From Epiperipatus broadwayi (taxonomy: Eukaryota; Onychophora; Udeonychophora; Euonychophora; Peripatidae): a stretch of DNA of 64,000 nucleotides. The notes beneath the pieces are model-generated. The model made no database searches. It saw nothing but the letters and a program-made list of their open reading frames with translations, and was not told the origin of the DNA. The DNA lies in NCBI GenBank assembly GCA_028023455.1, contig JAQFVV010006203.1:12624348-12688347 (forward strand), read 5' to 3'. Positions 25,246-35,960 of the stretch are shown here, in pieces; the first letter of the stretch is position 1, and each line of letters starts with the position of its first letter. Both the position numbers and the translations under genes were made by a program.

Positions 25246-26065
25246 GTAAGAAATTTTTCTATTTTTTTTATCCCCTCCCCCTCCCAATCTTCTTTTTTTT
25301 TTTATTTAAAAAGATACAGTTCGATGTATATATTGTAACTATAAATATTCAAATCCATTTGATTTTTTGTACTCACTTTTAAATTAAGTAAGAACACACC
25401 TTAGCATATTTTTGAAATAAAAATGGAAAATATTGTCTAAAGTTAAATCTCGGTCTTTCAACATTTGATTTTATAATAATAAATATTCTCCGAAGTATCA
25501 CTAAATCATTTAAAAAATGGTTTAATGTATTTTTTATGGGTATATAGATATAGATTTGTATATGTTTACGTTATAGAAGGCATAATGAATAATTATAAAA
25601 ATATTTATCGTAATTAAGCCAAATCATTTGGTCGTTGTGCGGTAGGTTTTAGCTGTTTGCTGACTTCTCAACCTCATTAAATTTGAAAACATAATGCATT
25701 TGTACAATTAAAAGCGTACCATTTCTTAAATATTTGTAATTACAGATTAGATTATTTCCATCACCTAAAATTAAACGTTAAATGACTAGAAAAAATTTCA
25801 AACTTTAATTAAATTCTCCAAACTGTTAATTATAATACATAGGTTAGCATTTTAACATAACGTGTTATTGTTCAATGGCAGTATTAGCATGGAAATCGAA
25901 CCTATGATCACTCGAAATGTTGCGTTATATACTAATCTATGTGCTGCTAACAATAGAATGTATTGATTTTTTTTAAAAGACATTTAACAATTTAATAATA
26001 GATGACGCAAATAATTCCAACATATAATTATAAGTAAAATGCTATCATCTACTAAACACACACAC

Positions 26066-26590
26066 ATGTATAAGATGTAATTATATTTATTTAGAAATTG
26101 TCCAGCTTATTCTTTAAGATAAAAAAGATTACTAATTAATAAAAATCCTGAAGCTATTGGCAACGTCTTTATACTTTTATGGGATATTTAAAAATCATTA
26201 CCTTTTACTTGATCTACTCTTCCATAAGTTGAAAGGATTATATTATAGTGTAATAATAGTTAGCTTTACTTTCTTGGCTATATCCATAACTTTAAGATAG
26301 GATCACTGAAAATTTTATATATATAATTTAATATATACAAATGTATAAGATGTAATTATATTTATTTAGAAATTGTTCAGCTAATTCTTTAAGATAAAAA
26401 AGGTTACCAATTAATAAAAATCCTGAATCTATTGGCAACTTTTACACTTTTATGGGTTATTTAAAAGTCATGCTTTTACTTGATCTACTTTTCCGTGAGT
26501 TATAGAGTAATAACAGCTAACTTTCTTAGTTATAACTATAACTTTAAGACTGGATCACCGAAATTTTTTATTACACTTAGGAATTTTTTT
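26066..26590 (+). repeat. Two-copy tandem duplication, ~273-bp unit
   Basis: atgtataagatgtaattata at about 26,067 recurs at about 26,340, followed in both by ttctttaagataaaaaa, aattaataaaaatcctgaa, ttacttgatctact and ataactttaaga. Divergence is around ten percent by eye. The second copy directly borders the LINE fragment. Confidence 0.85.
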
Positions 26591-26599
26591 AACCCATTC

Positions 26600-28560
26600 A
26601 TTAGTATATTTATATAAAATTGTTAGTATCAAAGTTGTAAATGCAAAAAGTTCTCTTTCTTCTCTTTCCCCAATATTTATCAATATTACTTTTCATTTTT
26701 CTTTACTAAATTTAATCCCCATCTTATTACCCAGTCTTGTGCACATCTTCAGCATAACTTTTATGTCTTCTAAATTTTCTGTACACAAGAAGATATCATC
26801 AGCAAATAAAAGACCTGATAATATATACACTCCCTTGCCATCTATTAATGGTATTTCCATCCCTTTTACTAGTCATTCTATTGTTCTTTACATTTATCTC
26901 AAATATAACAAAAATAAAATAGGTGGCACAGGGTATCCTCACCCTAGTCCCACCTCATTTTTAACTCTAAATGATTATATTTTCTAATTGATACATATAG
27001 TAATTATTTTGATACAATCTCTTAATAAGATCCACTAAAGCTTTATTCATTCCCAAATTAACTAAAACTTACCTATAATCTATATTTATTTACTCTATCA
27101 TATGCCTTCTCTGTATCTATAAAGACCATGTATAACTGTGTACCGTGTACGATTATTCTTACTCATATCCATAAGTTGTGTGATTACAAATAAACTTCCT
27201 ATATAACTATGCATTCTAAAACCTCCTTGCATTTTTCCCACTATATTATTTTCTTCTATCCATTTTGCTATCCTTCTAACCACCATATATGATGCAAAAA
27301 CTTTATATAACACTGACATTACTATTATCAGTCGGTACATGTTTATTTTTCTACGGTTTTTACCCTTTCCTTTAAATAATAGTCTTACTTTTGCATTATT
27401 CCAAACATCTGGAAATTATGCCTTCTGTAACATCTTATTAAAACATGATAATAGATTTAATTTAGCCCTTCTTCCCAACTTCATCATCTCTGCTGCTCAA
27501 CCATCTAAACCTCTTGCCTTTCCACTTTTCAACTTCTTCCCTGCCTCATTCAATTCATTTTCTGTAAATATAATATTTCCATTACTATGTGCTTTTATGT
27601 TTGTTATCACTCTTTCCTTTACATCTAACATCTTTTCTATATCCATTACATACTTATTTAAGATTCTTGTTAATTCCATTACATACTTATTTAAGATTCT
27701 TGTTAATTTTTCTCTAGAACTACACTCTTTTTCCTCATCATTTAGTAATACTATTTCTTTTTCCCCTATATTCCTTCTTTTAATATATTTACAAAATTTT
27801 TTACTCCCATCTTTTCCACTTTTATTAATATCCTCCAATAATTTACTATTTAATTTTATTCTATATAATTATCTATTTTAGCCAACTTCTTTTTTTAAAA
27901 TAGTTCCCATTTAATATTAACATCTTTTTCACTTTCTTTGCTCTTAATAGCACATTTATATTCTCTGCATGTTTTTTTCTATCTTTTATTAATTTTCACT
28001 TTTCTATTGCTTTTATTTTTTTTTGAATACACTTAATTAAAACCCTATTTACCACTTTTCCTTTTTCTCCAAACCAATCCTTATATTCTTTCTCAACAGA
28101 CTCATCCGTAATTTCTTCAACTTTTATTTTGTATTCTTCTAATTTATTCCTATCATTCATTCTTCATCCATATCTTTCACTCTCCTTTCTACTTTTATTA
28201 TTACTTTCCATCACATTACTAACCATTTCTATTATTAAAAAAATTATGATCACTATTACCTAATCTCTCTTCATTATCAAAAACTTTATAATTTTCTGTA
28301 TTTTATTCATTCCCTCTTCATCTACCAATAAATAATCTATTGTGCAAAATATATTATTTCTAGATGATGTGTATTGCCCCTCATAATAAGTGATAAATTT
28401 CCAATGCTCAAATTTACTTTGTGACAAAAAATTTTCACACACTGCCTATTCTTGTTATCAAGTCATACATTTCTTTAATTTATCTATTCATATCCTTTAT
28501 AACCAATATTTTCTTCCTCTTTTGCTTGAAATTCTATATAACCTCAAATAAGCATTATTA
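26600..28560 (-). mobile_element. LINE fragment, endonuclease plus reverse transcriptase (decayed)
   Basis: Read on the minus strand from 28,560. The endonuclease C-terminal half contains KFITYYEGQYTSS, TIDYLLVDEEG and the SDHN motif (28,244-28,255). A linker follows, then KSGKARGLDG (27,500) and RT blocks VLYKVFA, KWIEENNIVGKMQGGFR (27,240-27,290), ITQLMDMSKNN, a GYPVPP/LFLL version of block 4, and FADD (26,796-26,807), the RT catalytic aspartates. Three stops or shifts fall in RT alone. A 33-bp in-frame duplication gives LTRILNKYVM twice (27,657-27,722). The family differs from the RTE copies. Its clade is not assigned. Confidence 0.85.
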
Positions 28561-28599
28561 TATGTTTATTGTGATCTGATACACTTTGCTTTGTCTAAT

Positions 28600-29000
28600 C
28601 CTTTATCAAAGTCAAGAATCTTGCAGCCACTATGCCCTGAGAAACCTGTTAGCCACCTTATCTTTCTTTTTCATTCACCCTAAGTTTTTCCCATATTCTT
28701 CTCTATCCTGCTCCATTCCATTTCCACAACATCATCTTTGTCTACTCTATGACCTTTATATCTAAATTCCCATTATTTTTTCCCAAGCCCAGCATAAAGA
28801 CCAAAAACCCACTTTCTGTATAATCACTTTGTCTATATTTATTTTCCCACAACTTCATTATTTCTATTTCTTTTGCTTATAAGCATTTACATTCAATTAG
28901 CAGATGCCTAATATTTTCCATATTTTCCTTACATAATTTGCAGACTAAATCACTCACATTTCTTCATTTATATGTATATTGCCTTGTTGCTAATGATCAT
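28600..29000 (-). mobile_element. LINE 3' end fragment, minus orientation
   Basis: The minus strand carries the same C-terminal segment as 33,350-33,800 (gttgtggaaatgg.atggag, agagaagaatatgggaaaa, gtggctaacagg). It directly adjoins the endonuclease end of the neighbouring fragment, so two pieces of one family lie head to tail or are rearranged. Confidence 0.75.
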
Positions 29001-29595
29001 TTTTGAGCTTTAAACAGTAAACTCCTTTCCTTGCTGCTATCATAAATTAACTCATATTCAATATTGTATTTATTTTTATGTATTGTAACCAGTTGGGTTA
29101 CATAACACACACTAATATAGTGTATGTGAATATATACATGTAAAATAAAGGAAAAGTAGAAATAAACACAGGATAAATTTTTGTAGTATTTTTTTTATAT
29201 TTCCTAAAATAAAATAATAATAAATGAAGGGTTAAATAACTCTGGGTTTAAAGTAAAATTTTATTGTGAAATAAGTATTTTAAAAAGGTCTGATAAATAA
29301 TATTTGTAATTCTGATTTTGAAATTAACAAAAAAAAGCATAATTTATTTTTTAAAATCTTTTAATTAATACTTGTATAAAATATCTTTTTTAATTAAAGC
29401 TTATTTGCATTTCTACTACCTAGTTAAACATCTTTGTATATTAAAAATTTTAAAGGATTATCACACCTTTGGTCAAATTCCAAAGATTAAAGTAAAAATG
29501 TGAATATCACACTTTGACAGAAATTTCCAGCTTGTTTTCAAAAGGATTAAAGTTAATTGACAATAGTCACTATGTTTTTATCACCTGACCACCAA

Positions 29596-29615
29596 AATTA
29601 TAAAAAGACTGATAA
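29596..29615 (+). promoter_or_regulatory. TATA-box-like element conserved in both LTR-like copies
   Basis: attataaaaagactgataaa at about 29,598 is unchanged at about 38,998 although the flanks have drifted. The position, some 500 bp into the repeat, fits an internal RNA polymerase II promoter. Inference only. Confidence 0.4.
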
Positions 29616-31267
29616 AAAAATATCAGTTAGTTTTGCTGGCAGTTTTGTAAGTGTTGGTGAGAAGAGTTTTTAATATTTTAAGCAGTGGCAACTGCAAAGT
29701 CTGTGTAATGATTTTTAAAGAGAGCAGTCTGGATAATAATTTTTGTAAGAACGGTCAGCTGAAAAGTTGGTTACAATATTTTGTTGCAATTTGATGAAGT
29801 GCAGCAGTTGGTTTTATCTGACCATAGAATTAGCAGAATAGCTACCATAAACTGATGTAGCTGAAGGTAAGGTAGTAGACTGTTTTCCTTAGCAGGAGTT
29901 ATAATTTACATGGAGAAAAATGACCCACTTTTTTGTGCTGAAATTCATAACCTTAAACATGGAGAGGATGGTTGCTTGCCTAAAATCTATCAAGCCAAGA
30001 CAGCCACTTGCCTGGATTAATCCTAGATAGAAAGAGACCAACTACAGATCAAGATTTTACATGGATTGCATGGTTTTATCTGATGATGACAACAAACCTG
30101 GATTATATTTTTCTAATGGGCCAAAAGAACCAGCTTGCTGAATAAATAATTGCATATATGCTGATGTATCTAAAGGCAGAGAAGCCCAGATAAACATATA
30201 TACAGCTGTGGTGAGTAAAGTTATATATGATAATGAAATTTTAAATAATTTTAGTAAAATTACATTTTGAAAGTGATGTGTGAATTTGTACTTTTTATGT
30301 TTATGGTGGGTGGTTAGTTGAACAGGGCTGTCTGGATGCAGTGTGTTCGTGATGCTCCAAAGTATAGGCTCAACACTGTCTATATCTAGATGTTGAGCTC
30401 CCAGAATAGTCCAGCAGTGTATATTTATAGGCCTCATGAATAGGCCTTGGTCTCATGAATTGACCTCTTTTATACCCCTAAGTCTCACAGAAGATGAACA
30501 GGGCTGGCTTAGTGCCTGATATTTTTTCTGGATTCTACTTCTTGTGGATAATCTGTCTAGGTACTTAGAAGGGGCAGTGCTTAAAAATGAGGTATTTTCT
30601 CACAACATCATAGAGCATTGGGTACTTGATAGTCCATGCTTGGTTGTCTACTTATCATGGCATGGGGAGCTGCAGTTTACATATTCACTTTTCATATCTC
30701 ACCTTGCCTACTTCATCAGCATTAACTAATCAAGCAGAAAGACATTTGAAATTTATATTTTTTTAATTCTATAAAATGATTTTATCTTTCCTTTATTGAA
30801 AATAAAAAAAAAAAAGATATTTTAAATCAATCAGCAATCATCTGTCAAAAAATTTGATAGTACTTATTTCAAGGAAAAAACGACTATTCAGCAAAGAGAA
30901 TTAAATTGCGAGAATAATCTGTATTAATTTTATTGTGATAAATACTAATGTTATGTAGATAAATTAATATATCGCACGTCTGTGCAAATTATATATATAT
31001 ATATATGCGTTTCAGTAAACCTACTATGTAAAATGTATTCATTTAACTGAAACTTTAATCATTATTGAGTTTTATGGCTTAAGATTTTAATAATTATTTT
31101 GTAGCAAGTCAAATATGTTATTTCACGCACACACAAGTATGTGTGCATATATTGTCAATTATAACACATGTAAAATTTAATCTTTTTTTTAATAATTATT
31201 TTATGTTTAATTGAAATATCTTCATCATATATTATAAAATGCACATCTGTGTACGATATGTATGCAT

Positions 31268-31853
31268 TTATAGATCATCATTATCAACCATTATCAATCC
31301 ACTGCAGGATGAAGGTCTCTCCAAGTTTAATCCATCTTCTCCGATCTTTAGCTTCTCTTTTCCACATCACCCCTACACATTTTCTTATTTCATCCATCCA
31401 TCTTACATGTGGTCTCCTTCTGGGTCTTTTACAATCTCTTGGAATCCAGTTTAAAATTTCAATTGTCCATCTATTATCATCTCTTCTAGCAATATGTCCA
31501 GCCCAACTCCACTTCAATCTTTTAATTTTTTCAATGAGGTCAGTAACACCTGTTTGTTCTCTTACCCATACATTGCATTTTCGATCTCTTCTTGTTACTC
31601 CCAACATACATCTCTCCATACTTCTTTGAGTGGTCTGAAGTCTCTGTATTGCTCTTCTATTAAGTGTCCAAGTCTCAGATCCATAAGTAAGAACTGGTAA
31701 AACACATTTGTTAAAAACCTTTCTTTTCAAACACATAGGCATATTTCCTTTTAATATCAAGTTATTTCTACCGAAAGCACTCCAACCAAGTTTAATTCTA
31801 TGATTAATTTCCTCCATTATGCATTTATAAATACCCATTAAGAAATAATGCAA
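31268..31853 (-). mobile_element. RTE-type LINE, 5'-truncated 3' fragment
   Basis: A 189-codon uninterrupted minus-strand frame (31,853 to 31,284) encodes the RTE C-terminal region: VLPVLTYGSETWTLNRR, IQRLQTTQRSMERCMLGVTR, IKRLKWSWAGHIARR, WTIEILNWIPRD, RPRRRPHVRW. The frame reaches its natural stop and is followed by a short imperfect ATC/ATT simple repeat (31,268-31,300), as RTE 3' tails commonly are. RT itself is missing, consistent with 5' truncation during target-primed reverse transcription. Much younger than the 19.6-24.1 kb copy. Comparing with copy B of the host repeat shows the empty site. Confidence 0.93.
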
Positions 31854-32199
31854 TTAGTGTAGTAACTTGAATTTTGTAGTAATCTTGGAAATTACAGAGT
31901 GATGACTTTATTATTGTGTATCATTCAAAATCAGAACCCTTAACCTATAAGACCTTAAATATCTTTTTATTATTATTAATAAACTTATTTAATTGTTAAA
32001 AATTGTTTCCATCATCTCTTGGTCACATACAGTAATAGAGCTTGTGTTCTCTGAGCTAAATTCATGCACGGGATGAATATATGAATGGGTGTGTGTATTT
32101 AGTGTTTTGAGGCATCCAGAGATGATCAATCATCATCTGGGTTGGCACAAAAGAGGATACTCCAGTTCAAACCTGATTATTGATATCCCCAATTCCATT

Positions 32200-33030
32200 A
32201 CAGTATATTTAAACTTTTTTTACTCTCTATACTAGTTCTGCATCCCTTCAACTCTTTACTTTTTATTAATGCATTCTTTGCCACTATAACACTCAATAAT
32301 CCTCCAAACAGAATCATTCCACCTCTTGTAGAAGTATATTGATATAAAATATTTATCCAAATCTTCTGCATACCAAACTACTTTTCTCAATGATCTTGTG
32401 AGCTGTCTTTTACTCATAATCCAATTAAAACTATTTTGGCTATTCTCTTATTATCCATAAATTGCAATCTACTAATGATTTTCATTTTGCTTTTTGCATT
32501 TTTTATATAAAAACTTGACCATCCCATTTCTTCTTGAATTGCAGCCTTTGCCATCCACGTATCTGCATCTAAAACATGTTTTTCTACTTTTCTGTATACT
32601 TTTTCTAAGTAATCTAACACACCTTAGTAACACATAATGCATAGTTACCATAAGTTAATCTTGCTATTGCCACTCCCTTCCATACAACTTTTGCTACATC
32701 ATATTTATTATATAAAAGTGTTAATTTCTTTATTAGTCCCTTTCTTTTCTTTGCATCATTTATCAATTTTTCCTCTATTCATGGAAGCAATTTTTCTAAT
32801 TACTTAGGATGATTCCCAAATAGTTAGGTCTATTCACCCCATTGAACTTTATATCCTCCAATAATTCTTTTTCTTCCCCCCCCCCCCCAGCATTTATTGT
32901 TATTACTTTTCATTTTTCTTCACTAAATTTAATCCCAATCTTATAACCCACATTGTGCACATCTTCAGTATAACTTTCATATTTTTCCTACTATCTGTGC
33001 ATAAGAAAATATCAGTAAATAAAAGAAGTC
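32200..33030 (-). mobile_element. LINE fragment, RT thumb and C-terminal region
   Basis: Minus-strand sequence from 33,025 repeats the post-FADD part of the 26.7-kb LINE (GIKFSEEK-type block, then ELLEDIKFNGVNRPNYLGI at about 32,812-32,872, the conserved thumb YLGI). Downstream is WMAKAAIQEEMGWSSFYIKN (32,414-32,620 frame). A G10 run (C on the plus strand, about 32,879-32,888) interrupts it. Confidence 0.8.
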
Positions 33031-33300
33031 ACAGTGCACCACATCACATAACATCACATCAAAATTTAAAGAGGGGGGTATTAAAAGAATAATGGTAAAA
33101 AAATTTAAAATTTGAATTTAGAAGTTGAAGTTAGGAGATATAAAAGATGGGTTAAAATATGTTTAAAATAATAATATTATAGATTAAAATACATTATAAA
33201 TTATTGATTATTAGTAAAATGTATAATAATAATGTAAAATATAAAAGATATTAAGTTGGAGTTAAGTATTTAAAGAGTAATAAGAATAAAATAAAATAAA
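33025..33300 (+). repeat. Direct repeat around a LINE end, left copy
   Basis: Starts gaagtcacagtgcaccacatc and continues with aatggtaaa...aaaatttgaattta, ttaaaataataatattata and aagatattaagtt. The same series occurs at 33,808-34,085, about 783 bp later, so the LINE 3' end lies between two copies. Confidence 0.8.
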
Positions 33301-33329
33301 GAATAATTTTTTAAAATACTTTAACTTCA

Positions 33330-33805
33330 CGTAAAAAATGGGAAGAGAGAGCTGCTAATAATATAAGTGTAAATAATAGCAATGAAAGTAGTTTACTGTA
33401 TAAGGCTCAAATAGGATCTTTAGCAACAAGGAAATATACACATAAATGGGAAAATGTGAGTGATTTAGTCTGCATGTTGTGTAAGGGGGCATAGAAAATA
33501 TTAGGCATCAGTTAATTGAATGTAAATGCCTGAAAGCAGAAAGGATATAAATAATGAAGTTGTGAAAGAATAAATATGAACAAAGTAATTATACAGAAAG
33601 TGGCTTACTGGTTTTTATGCTGAGTTTGGAAAAAGATAAGAGGTTTTTAGATATAAAGTCCATGGAGTTGACAAAGATTATGTTGTGGAAATGGGATGGA
33701 GCAGGATAGAGAAGAATATGGGAAAACCTGGGGTGGGGAATAAAAAGGGAAGCCAAAGTGGCTAACAGGTTTTTCTGGTCATAATTGCTGAGAGATTCCT
33801 GACTA
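33330..33805 (+). mobile_element. LINE 3' end fragment, plus orientation
   Basis: Translates as SSLLYKAQIGSLATRKYTHK then WENVSDLVCMLCKGA, a Cys-x2-Cys beginning of a zinc-knuckle-like C-terminus, followed by broken frames. Homologous to 28,600-29,000 in the opposite orientation. Confidence 0.75.
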
Positions 33806-33807
33806 TG

Positions 33808-34085
33808 TATAAGGAGAAGTCACAGTGCATCACATCACAAAATTTTAAGAGAGGAGTACTAAATGTATAATGGTAAATTTTTTAAAATTTGAATTTAGCA
33901 ATTAGGGTATATAAAAGTATATTTAAAATGTGTTTTAAATAATAATATTATAAATCAAAATAGATTATAAATTATTGAATGAATAAATTATAATTAATGA
34001 TTGTTAGTAAAGTGAATAATAATAATATAAAAAGATATTAAGTTAGAGTTAAATATTATAAAAATAAAATAAAGTATAAAAATAG
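33808..34085 (+). repeat. Direct repeat around a LINE end, right copy
   Basis: Starts gaagtcacagtgcatcacatc, immediately after the LINE C-terminal segment. It probably represents the LINE 3' UTR, and the left copy a second, truncated insertion. Confidence 0.8.
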
Positions 34086-35682
34086 AATATATATAGAGGA
34101 AGTTTTTAATTAATAAATATAGAATATAAAAAAGGGTAGAAATTATATAATATTTAAAACATAATAAATAGATGATGATTATAAGATGTATATATAGAAT
34201 GTAAATTATATGTTCATGTAAATTTATATTATTATGTTGTAGTTCTGAAGAAGATTGCTGGGGCAATTGAAACTGTAAATTGTAAAAGAGAGTGGTAAAT
34301 AAAGCATTGTATAACAGTAGTAAAGTGCATGAATGATTTAGTATTATATGATAATTTGTAAGTCATTATTGGATACTATTACAAGAAATCAATTTTCAAA
34401 ATAAAAAAGAAAACTTACAAATGACTTTTCTATCTGCCCCTTTCCCTTTTTTTAAACCAGATAAGAAATTAAAAACACAAATAATGCTAAAGCTTGAAAC
34501 AAATCTGTCAATTAGAAGTAATAAGAGGTTTTAAATTACGCATTGAATTTATAATTGAATTTTTACAACAGTATTACATTATCATAGTATTATAAGAAAT
34601 CATTTTTCCAAATAAAGAAACTTAAATTTATCAATTAGTTATCCTAGTATTGTTTCATAATGTGGATGCAGTGTTTAAAGAGTCAACTAAATGTAAAATG
34701 GAATGTGGCACCTGAGTCTACTGGTACAAATTAACTTTCTATTAAGTCAACATTTAATTTTTTAAAAATTTAAACATATCACATAGTGATAATACCAGCA
34801 GAAAAGTAGTTTTAACTGAATCTTAAGTGTGGGTTCATGAGACTATTACAATAGATAAATTTTACTAGTAATAATTTTGCTTATACATGTATAGCTTTAA
34901 ATTTTAAAATAGTGTTTTGATATTATTATACATCAATATTGTCATGCAAGAAATGTTACAAAAAAATAGACAATTAATATTAGAATATACTATATAGTTT
35001 ATAAATGTACATGTTAGCATTATAAGTGCACTAGGGCTGAAAAAATTAAAAATGTTTGTTTTTGTTGTAATCAGGGTTATGGTTGATCTATAATAAATTT
35101 TTGTTTTATTTATATGCTATCAAAATTCTCATTTCAGTCAACATATATGTATGTGAGGACAATGTGTCGAAAGTAAACTAAAGCTTCTAAAGGTATATCA
35201 ATATATAAATTCATGCATTGCATCCACCATTTAAAAATTATAATAATAATAATGCTTTTTTATATATTTTGCATCAGTATTTAACATACAGCCCAGACAT
35301 AGTAATTTTATATTAATCATTAAACACTATTTAGTTACAATTCAATCAATGTATTTGTGGATAACACATTTTTATGTGATATTTTTAATAAAGATTTTAT
35401 TATTCATTTAAAGCAGTCTGTTTATTGATTTTATAATCCTGAGTTATTTAAAATATTCTGAAAATGATTACTTATCTAAAAAATAGATAAAGTATGAGAA
35501 ACTCCAAACCAAAACAAGTCTGCTTAATTTCAGTCACTTGCCAAGAGATTTAATTTGAAGATGATATGGAAATTGTAGAGTCCAGGATTTAATATACAAG
35601 TAATAAACGGAAGAGAAGAGTGTAATAATGAATACTACATCTGGATGAATAAATGTATTGTTAGCTTATTTATTATTTATAT
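34086..35682. other. No gene seen
   Basis: AT-rich part of intron 1. A ctgaagaagattgc...gcaattgaaac motif at 34,245-34,273 is discussed under rejected items. Confidence 0.4.
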
Positions 35683-35960
35683 TGGAACCAGTTGGGTTAC
35701 ATAGCACACAATATTATAGTATGCCAGACTGTATATAATGCTCTTGCACAAAAAGGCTGTTGCTGAGTATTCAACACAGCTAATCTTTCTAATATTAAAA
35801 TTATGTATTTTTAATATATCAAATAGATTGTAATGAGATATATATTGTAAATATTTATATATGTTGTATAAATAACTGGGTTGGTCTATGCTATATTATT
35901 ATTCACACCTACAAGTGTATATATTGTATGTATTAATAAACTTTTAGGTGCACAACAAAG
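35683..35960 (+). repeat. Partial copy of the LTR-like repeat start
   Basis: ggaaccagttgggttacatagcacaca repeats the first bases of copy A, then diverges. An aataaact block occurs at about 35,935. Confidence 0.55.

Larger units (their letters stand above)
29084..32202 (+). mobile_element. Long LTR-like repeat, copy A, with nested insert
   Basis: Begins TGTAACCAGTTGGGTTACAT and ends near ccattaca. Its body matches 38,565-40,510 in order: aaataaaggaaaagt..aaataaacac, aataactctgg.tttaaa, tttttatcac.tgacc, attataaaaagactgataaa, ttaagcagtggc, and the distal catcatctcttggtc.catac plus ccagagatgatcaatcatcat. It is interrupted by the RTE fragment at 31.27-31.85 kb and a ~0.4-kb block (30.34-30.72 kb) absent from copy B. 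No protein frame is recognised. A solo LTR or a non-coding element are the options. Confidence 0.65.

Noticed and set aside
25246-25382. Continuation of P450 exon 1 past the donor
   Set aside because: The translation becomes KKFFYFFYPLPLPIFFFF, low-complexity intron, whereas splicing to 47,447 restores the conserved P450 sequence.
27339-27881. 180-residue plus-strand protein
   Set aside because: It is the complement of the LINE reverse-transcriptase region, rich in Phe/Leu/Ser as expected for an antisense shadow.
30057-30437. 126-residue minus-strand protein
   Set aside because: It lies in the LTR-like repeat, crosses a block absent from copy B, and shows no domain or splice logic.
31239-31700. 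Plus-strand ORFs of 68-126 residues
   Set aside because: They are antisense to the RTE C-terminal frame, which has clear homology.
34245-34273. Hammerhead-ribozyme-like core (ctgaaga ... gaaac) with an internal ~6-bp stem
   Set aside because: The CUGANGA and GAAA boxes and an imperfect stem II are present, but stem I does not form and stem III would be two pairs. The motif alone is short enough to arise by chance.
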